Assembly (NCBI GenBank): GCA_021806765.1
Contig: JAJZQR010000086.1
Coordinates: 1-18,588, forward strand
Source of the DNA: Chloroflexota bacterium
Lineage (GTDB): Bacteria > Chloroflexota > UBA6077
DNA length: 18,588 nt
Direction of reading: 5' to 3'
Shown: positions 6,747-13,881 of the stretch, piece by piece
How the letters are laid out: each line of letters opens with the position of its first letter
Numbering within the stretch: the stretch's first letter is position 1
Made by a program: the position numbers and the translations under genes
Notes under the pieces: generated by a model
Database searches by the model: none
Told to the model about the DNA's origin: nothing
What the model saw: the letters and a program-made list of their open reading frames with translations, nothing else

Positions 6747-6968
6747 ATGACGGTCAAGACCGGAGCCGCCGTCAGGAGAGAAACGGCGGCAAGGGTGAAG
6801 AATTTCGTCCGTGGGGCTCATCGACTGGCCATCTCCAGCGAATCGCTGGCAGAGCTGCTGGGCCTCGTCGAGGCCGAATGCCGGATGGCCCTGGACGCCC
6901 TCGCCACCAGGGGTCTGCTGCGGAAGGTCGTTCAGGACTCCAGCGCTCCCCTATACTGCAAGGATTGA
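6747..6968 (+). CDS. small putative winged-helix DNA-binding protein
   Basis: 73 aa, basic N-terminus (MTVKTGAAVRRETAARVKNF), then AISSESLAELLGLVEAECRMALDALATRGLLRKV. This last part fits a winged-helix pattern: helix, turn, a recognition helix starting at VEAE, and the 'L..RGLLR' lead into the wing. I do not recognise a specific family. ATG 6747 is preferred (AAGGAG with a 9-nt spacer) over in-frame upstream starts at 6705. Its stop overlaps the 3' end of the convergent alanyl-tRNA editing gene by 18 bp, and it is divergent from hsp20 across about 120 bp. A transcriptional regulator is likely, but the target is unknown. Confidence 0.6.
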   Translation: MTVKTGAAVRRETAARVKNFVRGAHRLAISSESLAELLGLVEAECRMALDALATRGLLRKVVQDSSAPLYCKD

Positions 6969-8153
6969 CCGCAACTCCCTAAGCGCCCCTTCCAGCACCA
7001 GTCGAGCCCTGCCCGGTTCGGGAATCCCTCCCTGGGCCAGGTTCGGGCGGCCCCCGCCCCGCCCGCCAAAGGGGCCGCTCGCCCGGCGCAGCAGGGCGCT
7101 GGTGTCGAAGGAAAGATCCTCGGACCGGGCGAAGACCAGGTGAGCCCTATCCTCACCACCGGCCAGCAGGGCTACCCGCCCCTGCCCCTCGGTGAGCCGG
7201 GTAGCCAGCTGCTTCAACTCGTCAGGGGTAGCGGAGGGCAGCAGGGCCACCACCACGGATCCCCGTCCCACCGGCTCGGCCTGCCGGGACAACTCCTCGG
7301 CCCGGTAGTCCAGCAGCTGATTCCGCAGCAGACCGGCCTGGTGGCGGACCTCCGCGTTCTCCCGCAACAGCCGCTCCACAGCCCCCCGCACCTCCCTGTC
7401 TCGCACGCTGAGGGTCGCCGCCAGATCGACGACGGTCACGTTCTTTCCCTGATAGTCCCGCAGTGCCCTCCAGCCGCAGAGGAAGTCCACCCGAGTATTC
7501 CCGCTGCGCCTATCCCACCTGGTCACCTTGACCAAACCGACCTCACCGGTGGTGCGGCAGTGGGTGCCACCGCAGGGGATGGAGTCGAAGTCCTGGATCT
7601 CCACTATCCGGATCTGCTCCGTTCGCTCCGTCCCCTTGCGCAACTCGAAGCGGCCGAGGTCTGAGGGCTCCACCAGGTGGATCAGGATGGGACGGCTCTC
7701 GAACACCACCTGGTTGGTCAGCCTCTCCACCGCCTCCACCTGGTCCTGCACTAGGGATGACACGGCCAGGTCGATGGTAGAGGTCTCGGGGCCCATGTGG
7801 AAGGAGACCGTCTTGGCATCCAGGAGACGCTCGAAGGCCTGGGAGAGCAGGTGCTGGCCGGAGTGCTGCTGCATGTGGTCGAAGCGGCGGCCCCAGTCCA
7901 GCCGACCCACCACCTCTCCCTGGGGCACCTCCCCCTGGACCCGGTGGACCACCTCTTCCTCTCGCTCCACCACCGCTACCACGGAGGCACCGCCCAGGCT
8001 CCCCAGGTCGGTGGGCTGTCCGCCGCCCTCCGGGTAGAAGGCCGTGCGGTCGAGAACCACCTCCGTGTGGCCATCGATCGAGCGGGTGCTCACCACCCTG
8101 GCGGTGAACTCTCGGTGGTAGCTATCGTGGTAGTAGAGGCGGTCGGTGGACAT
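6951..8153 (-). CDS. alanyl-tRNA editing protein, AlaX-L type with DHHA1 domain
   Basis: Predicted to hydrolyse mischarged Ser- or Gly-tRNA-Ala, acting in trans to back up AlaRS. 400 aa from ATG 8153 (GAGGT with about 7 nt spacing); the frame is open further upstream, but that part translates a repeat. N-terminal region: FYPEGGGQPTD (GGGQ at 43-46), then the AlaRS editing zinc motifs HSGQH (His97, His101) and CGGTH (Cys194, His198). A coiled segment (about 270-310) leads into a C-terminal DHHA1 domain with the glycine-rich GPFGGRGGGRPNLAQGG. No catalytic aminoacylation domain is present, so this is not AlaRS. It is downstream of the ureohydrolase on the same strand across a 123-bp repeat-containing gap. 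Confidence 0.92.
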   Translation of the reverse strand: MSTDRLYYHDSYHREFTARVVSTRSIDGHTEVVLDRTAFYPEGGGQPTDLGSLGGASVVAVVEREEEVVHRVQGEVPQGEVVGRLDWGRRFDHMQQHSGQHLLSQAFERLLDAKTVSFHMGPETSTIDLAVSSLVQDQVEAVERLTNQVVFESRPILIHLVEPSDLGRFELRKGTERTEQIRIVEIQDFDSIPCGGTHCRTTGEVGLVKVTRWDRRSGNTRVDFLCGWRALRDYQGKNVTVVDLAATLSVRDREVRGAVERLLRENAEVRHQAGLLRNQLLDYRAEELSRQAEPVGRGSVVVALLPSATPDELKQLATRLTEGQGRVALLAGGEDRAHLVFARSEDLSFDTSALLRRASGPFGGRGGGRPNLAQGGIPEPGRARLVLEGALRELRSILAV

Positions 8154-8184
8154 AAAAGCACCTCGCAAACTCAATGAAGATGTA

Positions 8185-8267
8185 AACGTAGGGCAGGGCG
8201 CTCTGCCCTGCCGCCGGGCCTGCCGCCGCCCCCCTGGGCGGAGGGGCACAGGGCCCCTCCCTACGTT
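8185..8267. repeat. palindromic intergenic element with AACGTAGGG ends
   Basis: 83-bp element with perfect 9-bp terminal inverted repeats AACGTAGGG and an internal hairpin GGCAGGGC/GCCCTGCC at 8191-8213. It begins 9 bp after the ureohydrolase stop on the minus strand and ends about 30 bp before the AlaX start codon. A different family from the element at 5987. Confidence 0.75.
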
Positions 8268-8276
8268 CCGGCGCTC

Positions 8277-9293
8277 TTACCGGTGGCTCCTGACCTTCTC
8301 CCTCATCGGCTGGCCGGTGCGGCCGTCCCGCTGGTGATGGCGCTTCTGCCAGGCCAGGAGGCTGATCACCTCCAGGATCACGTTGGCCGCCAGCATGCCG
8401 GTGATCTCGGATTGGTCGTAGGCGGGGGCCACCTCGACCAGATCGGCTGCCACCAGGGGAAGGGTCTTCAGCTCTCGCAGGAGAGCCAGCACCTCCCGGC
8501 TGCTGGGTCCCCCCACCTCAGGGGTACCGGTGCCTGGCGCGAAGGCCGGGTCCACGAAGTCGATGTCGAAGGTGAGGTAGACCTTCGGGCCGACCAGCTT
8601 CCGGATCTGGGCAGCCACGTCCGGGATGCCTCGCTGGAACAGCTCCTCGGCGGTCACGATTGTAAGCCCCAGCCCCCGGGTGCGGTCAAGGTCGTCGGGA
8701 AAGGGCTGGGAAGCCCGGATCCCCACCTGAATGGAGCGGTGGGGGTCGATCAACTGCTCCTCGATAGCCCGCTTGATCGGGGTGGCGTGGTTGTACTTCT
8801 TGCCGAACAGCTTCTCCCAGGTATCAACGTGGGAGTCGAACTGCACCAAGGAGACGGGACCATGCTTTCTCGCGCAGGCGCGCAAGAGGGGAAGGATCAC
8901 CGAGTGATCTCCCCCCATGGCAACGGGGAAGACATCGTGGTCGTAGAACCCCTCCACCTGCCTTTCCACCATGGCATAGGTATCGCCGATGTCACTGGGA
9001 ACCACGGCGAGGTCACCATAGTCGATCACCGAGAGATCGTCGAAGGGCTGGACGTCCAGGACGTAGTGGTAGGACCGCAGCAACCGGGAGGCCTCGCGGA
9101 TCCCCTGAGGGCCGAAGCGGGCGCCCGGCCGGAAGCTGGTGCCGCCATCAAAGGGCACGCCGAAGACGGCGACGTTAACCCCCGTCAGGGATTGGGTGTG
9201 GGGCAACCGCGCGAAAGTGGAGATCCCTGCGAAGCGGGGGATCTCGTGGCCATGGGGCCTGCGCGGCTCTTGCTGAGAACCGATATCAGCCAT
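8277..9293 (-). CDS. speB: agmatinase-family ureohydrolase
   Basis: Hydrolyses a guanidino compound to an amine plus urea at a binuclear manganese centre; agmatine to putrescine is the classic reaction. All six metal ligands are visible: His130 in GGDHS, Asp153/His155/Asp157 in FDSHVDT, and Asp243/Asp245 in TFDIDFVDPAFAPGTGTPE. 338 aa is slightly longer than E. coli SpeB because of an N-terminal extension of about 25 residues. Segment TWEKLFGKKYNHATPIKRA differs from E. coli agmatinase and resembles guanidinobutyrase-type members, so the substrate is uncertain. No arginine decarboxylase or other polyamine gene is nearby. ATG 9293 has a GAGAGG about 10 nt upstream. Confidence 0.9.
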   Translation of the reverse strand: MADIGSQQEPRRPHGHEIPRFAGISTFARLPHTQSLTGVNVAVFGVPFDGGTSFRPGARFGPQGIREASRLLRSYHYVLDVQPFDDLSVIDYGDLAVVPSDIGDTYAMVERQVEGFYDHDVFPVAMGGDHSVILPLLRACARKHGPVSLVQFDSHVDTWEKLFGKKYNHATPIKRAIEEQLIDPHRSIQVGIRASQPFPDDLDRTRGLGLTIVTAEELFQRGIPDVAAQIRKLVGPKVYLTFDIDFVDPAFAPGTGTPEVGGPSSREVLALLRELKTLPLVAADLVEVAPAYDQSEITGMLAANVILEVISLLAWQKRHHQRDGRTGQPMREKVRSHR

Positions 9294-9331
9294 GGGATGG
9301 CACCTCTCAACGACGCCTCAAAGGATAGACG

Positions 9332-9349
9332 CCGGGCCGGGAGGCCCGG
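9332..9349. terminator. hairpin between the 134-aa gene and the ureohydrolase gene
   Basis: CCGGGCC/GGCCCGG stem with a 4-nt loop in the 111-bp gap on the minus strand. Only a weak T-rich stretch follows, so a terminator role is tentative. Confidence 0.35.
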
Positions 9350-9404
9350 GGCGCGATTGTTATCCCGAGCTAGATGCAGTTTGAGTGCCGCCGTCGTCCA
9401 GCAG

Positions 9405-9809
9405 CTAAGCGCAGCCGCTGAAGGGGGAATCCTCTTCCCGCTCGTCGGAGTCCTCCGGGCTTCCACCCTCCCAGGCCACCAGCCCCGCGGTCAATTCCCA
9501 ACCCAGCAAACACTCCAGCAGGATCTTCAGGCTGTCCACCAGTCCACGAAGGGCCACGGAGGCCTCCAGGGAACAGCCATCCCCAAGAGGAGAAGGATAG
9601 GAGGAACAAAGAGGAGAGAGGTCCAAGCCGCCGTGCTTGAACACCACGCGACTCAACTGAGGCCAGGTTCGCCGGGCATCCTCCAGAGCGCGAGCGAGGA
9701 CGGACTGAGCGCCTTGGGCACCGAGCAGCTCCTCAAGGCTCTGCGTCAGCCCAGCAAACCATCCATCCACCGATGAGGCATCCGAGGCATCGAAGGGGAG
9801 GTCCGCCAC
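9405..9809 (-). CDS. hypothetical protein, 134 aa, mostly helical
   Basis: Not recognised. It starts at GTG 9809 with a strong GGAGGAG about 6 nt upstream, which argues it is a real gene. The sequence has two likely helical blocks: WFAGLTQSLEELLGAQGAQS with VLARALEDARRTWPQLS at 17-53, and LEASVALRGLVDSLKILLEC with LLGWELTAGLV at 80-110. The linker (HGGLDLSPLCSSYPSPLGDG) is Ser/Pro-rich, and the acidic tail ends SPEDSDEREEDSPFSGCA. No signal peptide or membrane helix; three to four Cys with no metal-binding spacing. It lies upstream of the ureohydrolase and downstream of the two-helix membrane gene, all on minus. Function unknown. Confidence 0.65.
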   Translation of the reverse strand: MADLPFDASDASSVDGWFAGLTQSLEELLGAQGAQSVLARALEDARRTWPQLSRVVFKHGGLDLSPLCSSYPSPLGDGCSLEASVALRGLVDSLKILLECLLGWELTAGLVAWEGGSPEDSDEREEDSPFSGCA

Positions 9810-10071
9810 CGTGATCTCCTCCTCGCGACCGGGCGAATCCCGCTCCCGGCACCATCCAGGGATAGAGCATTATTGAAGGAGCTTCCCCTCCGGCGCAATA
9901 CCCGTCCTGGGCCTTTCGGGAAAGAATGACCGGCCTACGCATGCCAAAGGACATGAGTAGACGCGAATCCAGCGGCCACGGCGAGGTCAACCCCAAGGTT
10001 GCCTCGAATCCGAAGCGCGTCGGTCGCCCGTTCGGGCTCCCCACGCGCTTTCACGAGGGGCAGTGAAAGGG

Positions 10072-10344
10072 TTATCGTCTGACACGCCGCCTCTCCCTCA
10101 CCCGAACAGGGATCGGAACAGGGACGAATCTTCCTATCGTCTCAGCCCTCTTCAGTTCCATCCCGGCCCAGAAGGCAATAGCTGACGCACCCATGAAACC
10201 GACAGCTGCCAGGATTCGCTGCAGCAACTGGGCTGCCGAAGTGAGGCCGACGGCGCTCACCGCCACCACGAAGGCCATCACCGCCATACCGACGGCCGCT
10301 ATCAACAGGGCACCGGCGCCCCTTTGGCTCAAAAGGTCACGCAC
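10072..10344 (-). CDS. small two-helix membrane protein, hypothetical
   Basis: 90 aa from GTG 10344 with GGAGG 5 nt upstream. Two clear transmembrane stretches: AGALLIAAVGMAVMAFVVAV (about 10-30) and LQRILAAVGFMGASAIAFWAG (about 41-61). An Arg-rich C-terminus (IPVRVRERRRVRR) should face the cytoplasm, implying both termini are inside. I do not recognise a family. The gap to the next minus gene (9810-10071) shows no convincing feature. Two perfect inverted repeats lie just upstream of its start, in the divergent region shared with the MFS/QueG-like operon. Confidence 0.6.
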   Translation of the reverse strand: MRDLLSQRGAGALLIAAVGMAVMAFVVAVSAVGLTSAAQLLQRILAAVGFMGASAIAFWAGMELKRAETIGRFVPVPIPVRVRERRRVRR

Positions 10345-10364
10345 CTGGTCCTCCGTACCCTCCA

Positions 10365-10416
10365 GCAGGTAGATCTACCTGCCGTACAATATCGCATGCT
10401 GGATCTAACAGATCCA
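10365..10416. promoter_or_regulatory. paired palindromes in a divergent intergenic region (possible operators)
   Basis: GCAGGTAGATCTACCTGC (10365-10382) is a perfect 18-bp palindrome. TGGATCT-AAC-AGATCCA (10400-10416) is a perfect 7-bp inverted repeat with a 3-bp spacer. Both centre on an AGATC core, 33 bp apart. They lie just upstream of the minus-strand membrane-protein gene, in the 301-bp gap it shares with the plus-strand MFS gene. The rest of this gap shows no gene. Confidence 0.45.
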
Positions 10417-10633
10417 ATGCCACTTTCTTCCCTTTACCATCAACTCCGGGTTATCCATCGGCCGGGTTCTGCCGCTTCACCGTGGGCTCGATCAGCAGGG
10501 CGAGTCCCGGCAGCCTACCGTCGTTGGCCCGCTCTTAAGGCAGGATTGGGGCCACACCTTCGGGTATCATGGAAAAAGAAGAGATTCCAGAGGAAGATTC
10601 GCAATCTCGCTGGAATCCTGCGGATCTAGAGGT

Positions 10634-10639
10634 TACAAT
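10634..10639 (+). promoter_or_regulatory. -10 box of a probable leaderless promoter
   Basis: TACAAT ends 6 bp before the GTG start at 10646, so the transcript would begin at or next to the start codon. A weak TGGAAT (10611-10616) lies 17 bp upstream. No Shine-Dalgarno sequence sits at a usual distance, which fits leaderless translation. Confidence 0.4.
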
Positions 10640-10645
10640 CGCCGC

Positions 10646-11899
10646 GTGGATAAGGAATCGTTAGCTAGAGCTTCCAAAGAAGGGGCCTCGGCGGATCAAG
10701 CGGGCCGTGCCCTGGTCCTCGCCTCCTTTCTCTCCGCGGTAGGGTTCACCTTCGTCTTCCCCCTGCTGCCCCTATACATGCAGGAGTTGGTGGGGACGGG
10801 CGCCGGTGCCGTCTTCTGGGCCGGAGTCGCCATGGCGGCCACCCCCATGGCTGGCGCCATGGTTTCCCCCCTGTGGGGACGGTTGGCCGATCGGATGGGC
10901 TACCGCCCCATGCTGTTGCGAGCCCTCTTCGGCACTTCGGTGATCATCGGGATGATGGCATTCCCCAACGCCCCCTGGCAGTTGGTGGTGCTGCGAGCGC
11001 TGGCCGGTGCCCTGGGCTCCTTCCAGCCCATGGCCATGGGGGCGCTGACCTCCTGGAGCCGGCCCGAGGATCTCTCCAAGGCTATCAGCCGGCTCCAGAT
11101 GGCCCAGGTGATGGGGGCCATCGCGGGCCCGCTCCTCGGTGGCATCGTCTCCGCCTTCCTGGGGGTCCGATTCGCCCCGGTCGCCGGATCGCTCTCCCTC
11201 GCCCTCGGGGCGATCCTGGTCAGTCGTTGGTTCCACGAGCCGAAGAGCCGGCGCGCTCAGCTTCGGGGGACCGGCGTATCCCTGAGCCCAACACTGCTGT
11301 GGCTGCCCATGGTCACCCTGGTGGCCGTGCAGTTCACCGACGCCTCCTTCAACCCGATCCTGCCCCTCCTGCTGGCCCAGGGGGGCGACGACCCCTCCAC
11401 GGTGGCGGGGCTCACGGGGTTGGCGGCCTCCTTCAACGCCAGCGCAGCCGCCGTCGCGGCCGCGCTCGCAGGGCGGAGTCTGCAGGTACGAAGCCGCACC
11501 ATGGTGATCTCGGCCGCCGCCCTGGCGATCCTGGCCCTGGCGGCCATGAAGGCCCCGGTACCCTGGGGGGTGGTAGCCATCAGGATCCTGTGCGGCGGCG
11601 CCGTGTCCGGCCTCGCCGTAGCGGCCTTCAGCGTCGGGGGATTGATGGTACTTCCCGGCCAGCGGGGCTCGGCCTACGGCTGGCTCTCCAGTTCCAGCCA
11701 GATCGGCTACGCCACGAGCCCCCTGGTGGCCGGCGCCCTGGCAGCCATCGACTTGAGGGCGGTGCTGGTGGTCGACACTGCCCTCTGCATGGTCGCCGCT
11801 GCGGGATGGGGCTGGTCGCCGAGAACCGTCCCCGTTCCGGCCGCCGTCGTGGAGGCCCCCAAGAAGCTGGGGGAAATCCGAAGAGGAGGTGAAGGATGA
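10646..11899 (+). CDS. MFS multidrug-type exporter (DHA1-like)
   Basis: 417 aa, 12 predicted helices, proton-driven efflux pump of the cytoplasmic membrane. The N-terminal half has FTFVFPLLPLYMQELVG (helix 1) and the MFS motif A loop GRLADRMGYRPML between helices 2 and 3. The central loop is RWFHEPKSRRAQLRG, and the second half has FTDASFNPILPLLLAQ. The C-terminal PVPAAVVEAPKKLGEIRRGG is a hydrophilic tail. The GTG start at 10646 gives a short polar N-terminus of about 20 residues before helix 1; no better start exists. Its stop overlaps the start of the QueG-like gene in an ATGA, so the two are translationally coupled. The substrate is not predictable. Confidence 0.88.
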   Translation: MDKESLARASKEGASADQAGRALVLASFLSAVGFTFVFPLLPLYMQELVGTGAGAVFWAGVAMAATPMAGAMVSPLWGRLADRMGYRPMLLRALFGTSVIIGMMAFPNAPWQLVVLRALAGALGSFQPMAMGALTSWSRPEDLSKAISRLQMAQVMGAIAGPLLGGIVSAFLGVRFAPVAGSLSLALGAILVSRWFHEPKSRRAQLRGTGVSLSPTLLWLPMVTLVAVQFTDASFNPILPLLLAQGGDDPSTVAGLTGLAASFNASAAAVAAALAGRSLQVRSRTMVISAAALAILALAAMKAPVPWGVVAIRILCGGAVSGLAVAAFSVGGLMVLPGQRGSAYGWLSSSSQIGYATSPLVAGALAAIDLRAVLVVDTALCMVAAAGWGWSPRTVPVPAAVVEAPKKLGEIRRGGEG

Positions 11900-12684
11900 G
11901 CGCCGCTTCGACTTTGTTGACCGAGCAAGTGAAGGAACTGGCCCTCCGAGAGGGCGCCTACCTGATCGGCGTGGCCGGCGTGGACCGCTTCCAGGGGGCT
12001 CCCCGGGGGCATCACCCAGCGGAGATAGTGCGGGGCGCCCGGACGGTGATCAGCTTCGGGATCCCCCTGATAGAGCAGGTGGCCGACTGGGAGGAGATGT
12101 TCTCGGACTCGGAGATCCTCGGGCCGGACATCCGGGAGACCATGCTGCAGGACTACCTCTATAGCGTGGTCAATTACAACTTCATCAACGACCGGCTGGA
12201 CCAGGTAGCCCTCAGGCTCACCCTCTTCCTCCAATCCCAGGGCTTCCGCTCCACCATGTTCCCAGCCACCTTCGGCCCTGCCTACCATAAGTTCCACGAC
12301 ATGATGCCGGGGTGGATGGGGCTCTTCTCTCAGCGGCACGCGGCGGTGCGGGCCGGACTGGGGGAGTTCGGCCTGAACAACGTGGTGGTGACGCCCGAGT
12401 ATGGCCCCCGGGTCCGGTTCAACTCGGTCATCACCCAGGCCCCCCTGACGGAATCGCCCCTCCTGCAGGAGAAGGTGTGCAGGGGTAGCGGCTGCGCCCT
12501 CTGCATGGAGAAGTGCGGAGGGCAGGCCCTCACCCTGCTGCCCTCTTTCGACGACCATGAGGTGTGGCTGAACCCCGTTTCCCGCACCAACAAACCCCTC
12601 TGCCGGGAAAAGAGGAAAACCGAGTTCTGCTACGGGCGCTGCCTCCAGGTATGCCCGGTGGGAAGGCACACCTCTTCCCTGTAG
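11896..12684 (+). CDS. short epoxyqueuosine-reductase-like (COG1600-type) iron-sulfur protein
   Basis: 262 aa. SQRHAAVRAGLGEFGLNNVV and YGPRVRFNSVITQAPL are typical of the QueG/reductive-dehalogenase-like fold. Two Cys groups follow: CRGSGCALCMEKC (Cys195, 200, 203, 207) and CYGRCLQVCPVG (Cys245, 249, 253), with Cys235 between, enough for two 4Fe-4S clusters. The first group has spacing C-x4-C-x2-C-x3-C instead of C-x2-C-x2-C-x3-CP, and the protein is about 100 residues shorter than QueG with no C-terminal HEAT region. It is therefore probably a paralogue, not the tRNA-queuosine enzyme. GAGGAGG precedes the ATG. It overlaps the MFS gene by 4 bp. Substrate unknown. Confidence 0.8.
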   Translation: MSAASTLLTEQVKELALREGAYLIGVAGVDRFQGAPRGHHPAEIVRGARTVISFGIPLIEQVADWEEMFSDSEILGPDIRETMLQDYLYSVVNYNFINDRLDQVALRLTLFLQSQGFRSTMFPATFGPAYHKFHDMMPGWMGLFSQRHAAVRAGLGEFGLNNVVVTPEYGPRVRFNSVITQAPLTESPLLQEKVCRGSGCALCMEKCGGQALTLLPSFDDHEVWLNPVSRTNKPLCREKRKTEFCYGRCLQVCPVGRHTSSL

Positions 12685-12726
12685 GAGCCGGCGGATACGG
12701 TGGTGTCCCGCCGGCGGCCCCTGTCT

Positions 12727-12820
12727 CTGTAGCCGCACCCCTTAGGGTGCGCGTAGCCTCGTGCGGCTTCACCCTGGAAGCCAACCTGGCTACGCGCAGG
12801 CGTGAAGCCTGCGGCTACAG
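12727..12820. repeat. palindromic MITE-like element, copy 2
   Basis: 94 bp, with terminal inverted repeats CTGTAGCCGCA / TGCGGCTACAG. About 30 bp at the left end and 25 bp at the right end match copy 1 (5987-6081); the centre differs. It also has an inner pair GCGTAGCC/GGCTACGC. It starts 42 bp after the stop of the QueG-like gene. Confidence 0.8.
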
Positions 12821-12867
12821 CCGTCCCCGCCCCCTGCCCCTCGACCCCTCCGGCCAGAAATCACCTC

Positions 12868-12913
12868 TTGACTTGCAGCAGAGCAACAGCTAAGCTGTAC
12901 TCTCGTATACAAG
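12868..12913 (+). promoter_or_regulatory. putative promoter and GntR-type operator upstream of the GntR gene
   Basis: TTGACT (12868-12873) and a weak TAAGCT (12891-12896) are 17 bp apart. Directly downstream is CTCGTATACAAG (12902-12913), a 12-bp near-palindrome with a GTATAC core, of the kind bound by FadR/FCD-class GntR regulators. Its position just after the -10 would suit autorepression. Pattern match only. Confidence 0.45.
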
Positions 12914-12987
12914 ACTATACATTCTGCATACCGAATAGCTAGTCCAGTATCCCCGCGCGGCTCCCCAGCACCACCCAGGAGAGCTGT

Positions 12988-13710
12988 ATGGACGGTCAAC
13001 TGCGACGCGACGCCTACGAGTCCCTTCGCAGCCGGATCCTGTCCGGCGAACTGCCCCCCCTCTCCCGCATCAAGGAGCAGGAGGTAGCGGCTCATCTCCA
13101 CCTCAGCCGTACGCCGGTGCGAGAAGCCCTGGCTCGTCTGGAAATGGAAGGACTCGTTCGGCGCGGCCCGGGGCGGGGCGTCATCGTATGCCCCGTGGAA
13201 CTGGACGAGGTAGACGAGATCTACCAGCTTCGGGCTGCCATGGAGAGCCTGGTGGCCAGGAGGGCCTGTGAGCGGGCCACCGAGGCCGAGATCGAGGAGA
13301 TGGCCGCGGCCCTCGGTCGAGCCCAGGAGCGGCTCGAGGCCGGCGACCTCGACAGCATCACCACCCACACCGTCCACTTCCACGCCCTTCTCAACCGCTC
13401 CAGCCGCAGCCCCCGCCTGATTGCCCTGCTCCGCACCCTGGAGGACCGCCTGGTCAGCTTCCGCTTCAAGGGCATGCGCTATTCCGGTCGCGCCCAGAGC
13501 GCCATGCGGCAGCACTGGGGCATCCTGGAGGGGTTGCGGCGTAGAGACGTGGGGGAGATGTGCCGCTGGATCGAGGCCCACGCCGAGGAGGGACGGGTAG
13601 TGGCCATCAACACCCACCTGGAGGAGGGGCGCCACCGCCGCATGGTCGACTACGCCGTCCGGACGGGAGAGGTGGATAGCCGCGAGGGAGGCTCTCGCCA
13701 CCCTGCTTGA
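12988..13710 (+). CDS. GntR family transcriptional regulator, FCD (FadR/VanR) subfamily
   Basis: 240 aa ligand-responsive DNA-binding protein. N-terminal winged helix (about 6-68): RSRILSGELPPLSRIKEQEV and LSRTPVREALARLEMEGLV are diagnostic. The C-terminal all-helical FCD domain (about 75-220) keeps the three His ligands of the metal site: His132 (HFHALL), His176 (QHWGIL) and His198 (EAHAEE). The Asp usual four residues before the first His is Thr128. ATG 12988 has AGGAG with a 6-nt spacer. It precedes the tct transporter and aldolase genes on the same strand by 171 bp, so it probably controls them in response to the transported acid. Neither effector nor mode is shown by sequence. Confidence 0.93.
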   Translation: MDGQLRRDAYESLRSRILSGELPPLSRIKEQEVAAHLHLSRTPVREALARLEMEGLVRRGPGRGVIVCPVELDEVDEIYQLRAAMESLVARRACERATEAEIEEMAAALGRAQERLEAGDLDSITTHTVHFHALLNRSSRSPRLIALLRTLEDRLVSFRFKGMRYSGRAQSAMRQHWGILEGLRRRDVGEMCRWIEAHAEEGRVVAINTHLEEGRHRRMVDYAVRTGEVDSREGGSRHPA

Positions 13711-13870
13711 GGCGCCAGGGCAGGCGATGCCTTTCGGACGAAGAGGTCATAGCTGGGCTATCGAGGGGTCTTTGGAGTCTTCGCAGTTGAGAGAAGGGAA
13801 AGGGGGTTGATCTGCCTCGAAGCGCTACTCACCGGTTGAGTTCAGACCATGTAGCGAGAAGGAGAAGATA

Positions 13871-13875
13871 GGAGG
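13871..13875 (+). promoter_or_regulatory. strong ribosome binding site of tctC
   Basis: GGAGG lies 6 nt before ATG 13882 and fixes that start. The gap 13711-13870 contains a small ATAGC/GCTAT repeat near 13750 but no convincing promoter, so the tct genes may be read from the GntR promoter. Confidence 0.6.
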
Positions 13876-13881
13876 TATCCG

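Noticed and set aside
8283..9776. 497-residue open frame antisense to the ureohydrolase and 134-aa gene
   Set aside because: It is the shadow of two genes on minus; no domain or credible composition.
10324..10629. 101-residue open frame on plus before the MFS exporter
   Set aside because: Composition is random-looking, it overlaps the membrane-protein start and the palindromes, and it has no ribosome site.
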